From assembly GCA_003427395.1 (NCBI GenBank), contig BFEA01000126.1, forward strand, positions 2,781,041 to 2,815,942: DNA of 34,902 bases, given 5' to 3'. Source of the DNA: Chara braunii (Eukaryota > Streptophyta > Charophyceae > Charales > Characeae). Shown one piece after another: positions 29,258 through 34,902 of this stretch (its first letter is position 1; each line of letters begins with the position of its first letter). The translations under genes and the position numbers were made by a program. A model generated the notes under the pieces. It did not search any database. It worked only from the letters and a program-made list of their open reading frames with translations, and was not told where the DNA came from.

Positions 29258-29689
29258 ATGGCAATGGCGTGTTTGGGCGAACTAGAAGCCAATGACTGGT
29301 TTGCTATCGTCCAAGCGAGCAATGAGCGGGTGCGTCACATGCTGGCGAAGTTGAGAGCGGTGGCTGCAGAAACGATGGTACCATCCATTTCGTGGATCCG
29401 GAGCGAGCGGCAGAGGTTACTGGAGACTGCATGGGGGCTGGAGGGGGGGCCGCCCCCCTGCCTGCTTGTGCTTATACATGGGCCACGAATGGAGGATTTG
29501 ATGTGGAAGTTTTACGACGATCCTGAGGAGGGGCAAGATCTTTGTGCTGAGCTGGAGGACCGCTGCTACGACGATATGGAGGACCGCTGCTTCGACGATA
29601 TCAACTCCATTGCTGACGACACCATCGGTACCAACAGCAGAGACGACGGCGATCTCGCCTGCCTGCATTACTGTCTATTACAACAATAA
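29258..29689 (+). CDS. unrecognised 143-codon ORF, helix-rich
   Basis: ATG at 29258 opens a frame to TAA at 29687-29689. The first 110 residues look protein-like: LEANDWFAIVQASNERVRHM, RSERQRLLETAWGLEGG and LVLIHGPRMEDLMWKFYDD. A duplicated EDRCYDDM/EDRCFDDI then leads into low-complexity DNA. There is no known domain, no clear promoter and no splice-site evidence, and the last part overlaps an AAC-rich repeat region. It could be an exon of a larger gene, a fragment of an unknown element or chance. Confidence 0.3.
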   Translation: MAMACLGELEANDWFAIVQASNERVRHMLAKLRAVAAETMVPSISWIRSERQRLLETAWGLEGGPPPCLLVLIHGPRMEDLMWKFYDDPEEGQDLCAELEDRCYDDMEDRCFDDINSIADDTIGTNSRDDGDLACLHYCLLQQ

Positions 29690-29960
29690 CAACCGCAGCA
29701 GAGATAACGGCAATCTCACCTGCATCGCCGTCCACTATAATAACAACAATACCAATGGCAAAAGCAACGACAACAGTGACGACGACAACGATCATGCTGA
29801 TAAATTCGACGATAACGGTTATTTTGGCGACGTCGCTTTCACTGGCGCCGTTAACAACAATGACGACAACAACAACAATAACAACAACATCAGCACAGGT
29901 GACAACGACAACAACATTAGTAGTGACGACAACAACATCAATATCAAGTACAACAATAAT
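29636..29960 (+). repeat. AAC/GAC-rich low-complexity stretch
   Basis: The plus strand is built from AAC, AAT, GAC and ACA triplets, so one frame is Asn/Asp-rich (29544-30146), another Thr-rich and the minus strand Val-rich. At its left edge AGCAGAGACGACGGCGATCT (29636) recurs as AGCAGAGATAACGGCAATCT (29697), a 61-bp imperfect duplication. As 61 is not a multiple of three, selection to keep one reading frame is unlikely. Confidence 0.75.
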
Positions 29961-30149
29961 AACAGCCAAGATGGTGAGCTTCGTGCATGCATCCAAGTCA
30001 GCCAGGGCGTCGGCAAAGAAGTTAATAATACTGGCAACGAAGATAACAGGGGTAACATCTATATGTGGGTGTTTGTAGTGCAAGGCAGGCTTCCCTGGCG
30101 ACTCTTGCCATATCTGGTGGAGGTAAGCTTGCTGGGGAGGGAATGACTT

Positions 30150-31402
30150 TGTGCATGCTCATGACAATTTGGGGCTCCCCGTGTGGGCGGAAAGGCATAG
30201 CGATCCTTCCATGGGATCCGGGTGGGGTCGATGGGGAGGGTCGTGGGGTGGGGTAGAGCCTTTGGGGAGGCCCTGCAATCTTGGATTAGCCACGTGGCAG
30301 GTGAGTTGCGACGGTGAGATAATTTGCTCTCCTGCTGCGTGGATTGTGGGATTTCAGTATGAAATTGACTCTCTTGTTTGCCCGCACTGTGGTAATGGAC
30401 AATTTCGTTATGCTCGGGTGGTGGCCCCTTGTTTTGAATGCCCCTCCCTCTCGGAGTGTTGTAAGAGGTTCTTAGGTTTTGACGAGGGTTCCAAAGTTAG
30501 GAGACGACGCAGTATTTTCACAGGTCATGGTCTGCCATGAGGTCGTTTAGATGTTATCTTCTGCACTGGTGACCTCTTGCTTGAGTGGAACTGGGGATTA
30601 TGAGTAGTGGGGGGGGACATTGGCATAGGCAATCTCTAATTGCTGACTGTGAATGGGGAAACCGGATTGGACCGGGGTTCTCCGATAATTGGCTTCTGCC
30701 ACCCTGCTTTGATTACCCCTTCCCCTCATGGTGCTGAATGACCTTTCTGGAATAAGGTGAGGGTTTCTGAGTAGGGAGATATTTTTAGACTGTAGTGAGC
30801 AGTTAATCCCCTCGGTCGAGGGCAGTCAATGCTGCTCAATAAGCTGAATGGGGTGTGTCATTGTGCTGGCTCATCAACTGCCAACGATTAGAGTGGGATG
30901 AACTCGTGCCATGTTATATGACATTTGAATGTTTACAGGGACGCTGGACCCGTTTTCCAGCAGGTGACGCTCCCCACCAATAGATGGAGCCTCCCCGAGC
31001 TTGCTAGTGGTGTCTGCTCTTATCAGCACCCCTAGCAATTGCTTGGGTTGTTTCTTCAAAAAAAAAAAAAAAAAAAAAAAAACACAACTGATCCACAATC
31101 AAGGTTCCAACTTCCAGAACTCCAGTTGCCTGCCAGCTTAGCATGTGCTCATAAGCAAATCTCACATAATTCCTCAGGTCACTGAACGCTACAAGAAACC
31201 CAGCGTCCGAGCAGATGTTCTCCAGAGTAGTCAACTTGTACTATCCAACTCTACTTGGGGCTGCAGAAATATCAGCAAAGAAATGTTGATGCCACTTGAT
31301 GGCAGAAACAGAGTGCGAACGCCCGTCATATACGTGCTGCACTCGGGGAATATAAGAAAGCCTCATGGATAAAATAATGTGGTGGCGCGATGCAATGCAG
31401 GA
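30150..31402. other. no confirmed gene; 3' flank of RRF at the right
   Basis: A plus frame at 30151-30540 contains CPHCGNGQF and CFEC, a CxxC-x13-CxxC spacing like a zinc ribbon, with CAGGTGAGT at 30298 resembling a 5' splice site. Support is weak. A 25-base A-run is at 31058-31082. DNA between it and 31402 lies downstream of the RRF stop and may hold its 3' UTR, but I see no AATAAA on the minus strand. Confidence 0.45.
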
Positions 31403-32593
31403 TTAGCCATGCAGAATCTCCTTCTCCTTTGCTCTTGAAAGTGTAGCCACGTGATTCACAAAATCTTTGGTGACTTCCTCTATCTCCTTCTCCTGTCGTT
31501 TCGTGTCATCTTCGGACATGCCCTCAGAGTCTTTCTTCAACATGGCAAGGCCATCTTTCCTCACCCTCCGCAACCGAACTTTTGCATTCTCTGAAGCTCT
31601 AGCAGCTTCTTTGGCAACGACCTCACGCACCTCCTCGGTCATGCGAGGCAATGGGACCAGACAACCATCTTCAGTTCTTTTTGGAAACAGCCCCGAAGGT
31701 GAATCCATGATGGCCTTCTCCACAGCATCAATCATATTTCGATCGTACACGAGGACGCCAAGTGTTTGTGGATCGCGCACAGTTACAGCAGCAATGGTGT
31801 TGAGGGGGAATGTCCCATCGCCACCATACCGGACATTGATATGACTTAGCAAACTGGGACTCGCCCGTCCCGTTCGCAGCTGTGCAAGCTCCTCCGTGAA
31901 TGCATCGATCACCTCAACCATCTGACACCTGACTGTCTTGACCGGCCTTCCCTCTGCCTGATGCCCATGAACCACTCCATCTGCTTTGCTTCCACTCCTT
32001 CTCCCAAGCTGCTGCCCATGTTTGTCCTCGTCCTCGTCCTCGTCGTCGCCTTCGCTGTCACTGTCAACCCTGTCATGCTTACCTCCTCCTTTCCCTCTTG
32101 CTTTCTTCGTCTTCGCTTTTTTAGCATATGCCCTCAATTGCACAAAGTCCCACATGTCGGATTTCTTTGCCGACGAACACCAACAAGATGGCGTCACCGA
32201 GCTCAGACCCATCCTCCTATCGTTACAAAACTGCCTCTGGATAGAATTGGGATTGACATCCGAAGGCTTTCCTCTGTGCAAAAATGAACAGTATTCCCGG
32301 TGGCCAGCATGACTGGGAGAAGCCGGCAGCGCATTCCACTGTGGATTAGCAGGAACGGGCCGTATCAGGCGCGCAAAATACCGGCGAGCCAGAAGAGGAT
32401 GTATGCCTGAAGAAACAGATTGACCTTGATTGACAAGGTCTCTCTCCGAAGGGGCTGACACATTGCCAAAGCAACTCCCCTCATTGAATGATTGGTTTGC
32501 AACTGCTTCGCCACCATTGGAAATACGGGCAGTCAATCTCGTCAGCCCACTTGCCCGTGACCTGCACAGACTGATCATCCGGCTTGGTCCCAT
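31403..32593 (-). CDS. mitochondrial ribosome recycling factor (RRF)
   Basis: A 396-residue protein that splits post-termination mitochondrial ribosomes, with translocase and IF3, so subunits can be reused. Residues about 218-396 form the RRF domain: LRTGRASPSLLSHINV (239-254), DAVEKAIMDSPSGLFPK (289-305), the Arg-rich RLRRVRKDG (340-348) carrying the conserved functional Arg, and the end SRAKEKEILHG. The SPSGLFPK block and the C-terminus resemble the plant mitochondrial rather than the chloroplast form. The N-terminus is Arg/Ser-rich without acidic residues to about residue 28, as in a mitochondrial presequence. R-x-Y/F-A cleavage-type sites occur at RYFA (71-74) and RAYA (154-157). Basic (158-172) and acidic (177-190) linkers precede the domain. 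The coding part has no intron. The ATG at 32593 is the first in frame after TGA at 32680-32678. Function is secure; location is inferred. Confidence 0.95.
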   Translation of the reverse strand: MGPSRMISLCRSRASGLTRLTARISNGGEAVANQSFNEGSCFGNVSAPSERDLVNQGQSVSSGIHPLLARRYFARLIRPVPANPQWNALPASPSHAGHREYCSFLHRGKPSDVNPNSIQRQFCNDRRMGLSSVTPSCWCSSAKKSDMWDFVQLRAYAKKAKTKKARGKGGGKHDRVDSDSEGDDEDEDEDKHGQQLGRRSGSKADGVVHGHQAEGRPVKTVRCQMVEVIDAFTEELAQLRTGRASPSLLSHINVRYGGDGTFPLNTIAAVTVRDPQTLGVLVYDRNMIDAVEKAIMDSPSGLFPKRTEDGCLVPLPRMTEEVREVVAKEAARASENAKVRLRRVRKDGLAMLKKDSEGMSEDDTKRQEKEIEEVTKDFVNHVATLSRAKEKEILHG

Positions 32594-32605
32594 GAATGCG
32601 GCACC

Positions 32606-32625
32606 CTGAACACAGAACCGCAGTG
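32606..32625 (-). promoter_or_regulatory. possible 3' splice site just upstream of the RRF start
   Basis: On the minus strand GGTTCTGTGTTCAG ends 12 bases before the RRF ATG. It is a pyrimidine-rich tract with a terminal CAG, followed by GGTGCCGCATTC in frame with the ATG and without a stop. If used, the 5' UTR or a short first exon would lie further right. A matching 5' splice site was not identified. Confidence 0.3.
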
Positions 32626-33074
32626 GATGGTTAACATTATTGACAGAACAAGATGGGCCAGTGCAGCTCCGCCCGCATCAGGAAAAGGCAGATTGGAAAG
32701 GCACAAATAGTCGATGGAGAGAGATGTATTAGAAGCGGTGTGAAGAAGTCGAGGTTATGGAGACTGAGCAGTCGTAACCAGTAGAGAAAAAGATGGGTGT
32801 TAGGGTGGTGGTCACAGGAATTCAGATGTTGTATAGCTACTGACCTTGCTGTTGAAGTGGCAAGAATGATAGTGATACCAAAGGAATGCAGGCGGGTAAA
32901 AAAAACAGCAATGGACATTTGATGAACAAAGTACATAGATCCTCTATGAGAAAGAACAGTGTTTCAGGTCTACGAGATGAAGAATTAACCCCCTACTGCA
33001 AACACTGCCATACCTTAAAGACATAAGTCAAAACATCACACGCCATAAACACTACATACCTTGGCCACAAAGAC
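32626..33074. other. presumed RRF upstream region; nothing recognised
   Basis: This should contain the RRF promoter on the minus strand. I see no clear TATA box and no other gene. The 99-codon minus frame at 32637-32936 has hydrophobic segments but no family signature. Confidence 0.4.
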
Positions 33075-33215
33075 TTAAACCACCAGTACACCTGGGCCTG
33101 GAGGCGCTGTACTGCACGCCAAGCTTTTCCAAACCACCAGTGGTGCACTTTTTCTTTTTTGGCTGGTGCCGCCAGCCATGATGGTGGTCGGGTAGGCCGT
33201 GTACTGGCGGTTTAA
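33075..33215. mobile_element. 141-bp TTAA-bounded foldback element
   Basis: TTAAACCACCAGTACAC at 33075-33091 faces GTGTACTGGCGGTTTAA at 33199-33215, an inverted repeat with 16 of 17 positions matching. Both edges are TTAA. The ends share TTAAACCACCASTAC with the 591-bp element at 24921-25511. The interior includes another AAACCACCAGTGG word near 33136. It is too short to code for a protein. Confidence 0.7.
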
Positions 33216-33426
33216 CCCCCTCCTCCTCTTCCCCCGGCAAGTCAAGAATGTACATCATTTACACACCCACACGTCCGTCCGTTTGTTTGATCCACGAACA
33301 ACATTGGTTACTACCCAGTATTCACCAAGAAAAACAGGGACAGCGGCCATCTTTTTTTTTTTTTAAATAGGAAGGGGGACATTGGCCATCTAGTCGCCTG
33401 GTTTGGCCATTTCTTTCACTGGGTAT

Positions 33427-33725
33427 AGGGCCTCACCACACTACTCACCAAATGCACAGAAGACAGAAATTATGGCAATGCATCTGTCCAGGGTCTAGCA
33501 AAAGATTCATTCTCATTTTGTACATTCGGTGCGTGGCACGGTGAAGGCCATGCTCACACTGGGACTTCTTCAACTTACCTCCGGATAGAATTTGGTGCAT
33601 GGCACGGTGAGGGCCATGCTCACACTGGGACTTCTTCAACTTAACTATGGATGTAGAATTCTAGCGAAACATTTCATTCTCATTTTGTACATTCGGTACG
33701 TGGCACGGCAAGGGCCATACACACC
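33427..33725. repeat. foldback/tandem repeat cluster of the AGGCC family
   Basis: GGGCCTCACCACACTACTCACCAAATG at 33427 is, inverted, similar to CATTCGGTGCGTGGCACGGTGAAGGCC at 33524-33550, making a foldback of about 125 bp. The right arm is then repeated in direct orientation. GGTGCGTGGCACGGTGAAGG at 33528 recurs at 33594 (period 66, with the following ACACTGGGACTTCTTCAACT) and, as GGTACGTGGCACGGCAAGGG, at 33695. CATTCTCATTTTGTACATTC precedes the first and third copies (33508 and 33675). Confidence 0.75.
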
Positions 33726-33739
33726 CGCACTGAGTCTTG

Positions 33740-34500
33740 CACGCTCAGGCCCCAGTGCACAGCTGCTCTTTCCTTTTTTTTTGTTTTGTTTTCTGAAGGG
33801 CCGCAGCCTTGAGATATCATCATTGAACTGACCGACCCGGTAACTCAGAAGGATTTTGTCCTGTTAATCTGATTGCTAAATTACCTGCTGCAGCTTCGCT
33901 TGGAAGAAAATGGGAGGGAATACCACCGAACCTGTTTTATTTCTTTTACGGTGAGCGTTTTCGTTGAGAAGCATCGTTTCTAGCTCTATGCTGTGTGAAA
34001 TTACCCAAACAGTTGCAGTCCGGGAACTCGGAACTTTTAAGAGAACATCCTGTCACGTTAATGTGTTTGCACAGGATTACGATTCTGTTTGCTGTGTTTT
34101 CTGAATATGTTTGTAATCAACCAATCTTGTATGGATACCGCTTACTTGCTTACTTTTGACTCTTTGTGTTCGTGCATGTCCGAGTGCATGGATGTGTGTG
34201 TGTGTGACACTCAGTTCGGTGAGATAGAGAATTGGCAGGGGGTAAGCTGAGATGGTGTGATTGAGAATTGGCCAAGGGCAGTTGTTAAAAGTCCCCTTCA
34301 ATTATAGGAGTGCCACTGCTGTCATGCAGGCCTTGTAATGTATGAATGTATGAATGAAGTAATCAGCATCCAATCCGCTTGGCAGTTGCCATTTGCCGGG
34401 GGGAGTTATCTGAAATAGTGTTGTTACGTAAGCCGTAATGCTGGGCATGCATCTTGGAGCATTTCCCGCAAGGCAAAAGCCAAAGAAGAAACCGAGCAGC
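33740..34500. other. no recognisable gene
   Basis: Mixed DNA. Short simple stretches: a T-run at 33774-33783, TGTGTGTGTGTG at 34194-34206, and an imperfect pair GAGAATTGGCAGGGG/GAGAATTGGCCAAGGG at 34227 and 34263. Confidence 0.5.
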
Positions 34501-34702
34501 ATGTGTCAGAAACACTTCCTGGACAGTGTGGCAAACTCTCCAGCCTCCCGTCCTTCATCCACATGATGCCCTCCGCCCCTCCAGCGTCTCTCCGCCGTCC
34601 GTCCACCAACCTCCTCTCGACCTTTTCCAAACTCCAGGCCAAATTACTCCAACCTCCACCCGGCCTCCATGCTCCATCCGTCATACTCCCTCACCCTCTG
34701 TG

Positions 34703-34902
34703 CCCATCCTACTACTCAACTGTGGCAACCTTTCACCCCTTCCACCCTCCTCTCTCACTGGATGGATCTTCCGCCTCCACTGTGCCCAACCTGCTCCTAA
34801 ACTGACACAACCCTCCTTCCCCACTGCACCGACCCACCCATCCTACTCCTCAACTGTGGCAACCCTTCACCCCTTCCACCCTCCTCTTTCACTGGATGGA
34901 TC
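34703..34902. repeat. 134-bp tandem repeat running off the window
   Basis: CCCATCCTACTACTCAACTG at 34703 recurs as CCCATCCTACTCCTCAACTG at 34837. Both continue TGGCAACCNTTCACCCCTTC and on to CACTGGATGGATC, where the window ends. The pyrimidine-rich DNA at 34520-34700 uses similar CTCCA and CCTCC words and may be older copies. Confidence 0.9.

Noticed and set aside
29544-30146. 200-codon Asn/Asp-rich ORF
   Set aside because: It is AAC/GAC triplet low complexity, with a 61-bp duplication that is not a multiple of three. There is no conserved segment beyond the repeat.
31058-31082. Poly-A run as evidence that RRF is a retrocopy
   Set aside because: RRF is on the minus strand, so a retrocopy tail would appear as poly-T on the plus strand left of the gene. 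This run has the wrong orientation.

Overview
This window looks like nuclear DNA of a repeat-rich eukaryote of the green (plant/streptophyte-alga) lineage. The evidence is an intact plant-type mitochondrial ribosome recycling factor gene, a plant-style Ty3/Gypsy element primed by initiator tRNA-Met, a LINE, a tRNA-derived SINE head, a U6 snRNA-like sequence and very dense microsatellites. A charophyte such as Chara is my best guess, from general knowledge only. Single N bases occur in homopolymer runs (2388, 2425-2435, 8186) and at 16842, which fits a draft assembly.

Layout. 1-950: GC-rich tandem repeats. 950-5490: mostly non-coding, with two kinds of foldback element and a CA microsatellite. 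5491-5676: a U6 snRNA-like sequence (minus strand) followed by a truncated second copy. 6197-6533: a probable last exon with a poly(A) signal. 6590-10760: A-rich, purine-rich and compound microsatellite DNA, including an array of a (CT)n/AATC/GATT/poly-T/GGCGGCCAGGCAG unit interrupted by a 440-bp terminal-inverted-repeat element. 11150-17900: a SINE-like head, LTR-like ends and minisatellites, with no convincing gene. 18050-22977: a decayed LINE (plus strand; ORF1, endonuclease, reverse transcriptase), split by about 1.2 kb of foreign DNA and cut off before the reverse-transcriptase active-site block. 23060-28663: a decayed Ty3/Gypsy element on the minus strand, with an LTR and primer-binding site at its right end and no left LTR. 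It carries an inserted element bounded by 23-bp perfect inverted repeats that include TTAA. 28664-31050: an unrecognised ORF, an Asn/Asp-rich low-complexity stretch and unassigned DNA. 31403-32593: the one clearly intact gene, mitochondrial RRF (minus strand). 32600-34902: unassigned DNA with a second TTAA-bounded element, more foldback repeats and a 134-bp tandem repeat running off the end.

Only RRF can be tied to a cellular pathway (ribosome recycling in mitochondrial translation). Nearly all the rest is mobile or tandemly amplified DNA. Repeat families recur across the window: the TTAA-bounded elements at 24921 and 33075, and a GCAGCKAGGCCC-type arm at about 2.9, 10.4, 11.1 and 33.4-33.7 kb. 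All coordinates of decayed elements are read by eye and approximate unless exact repeats are stated.
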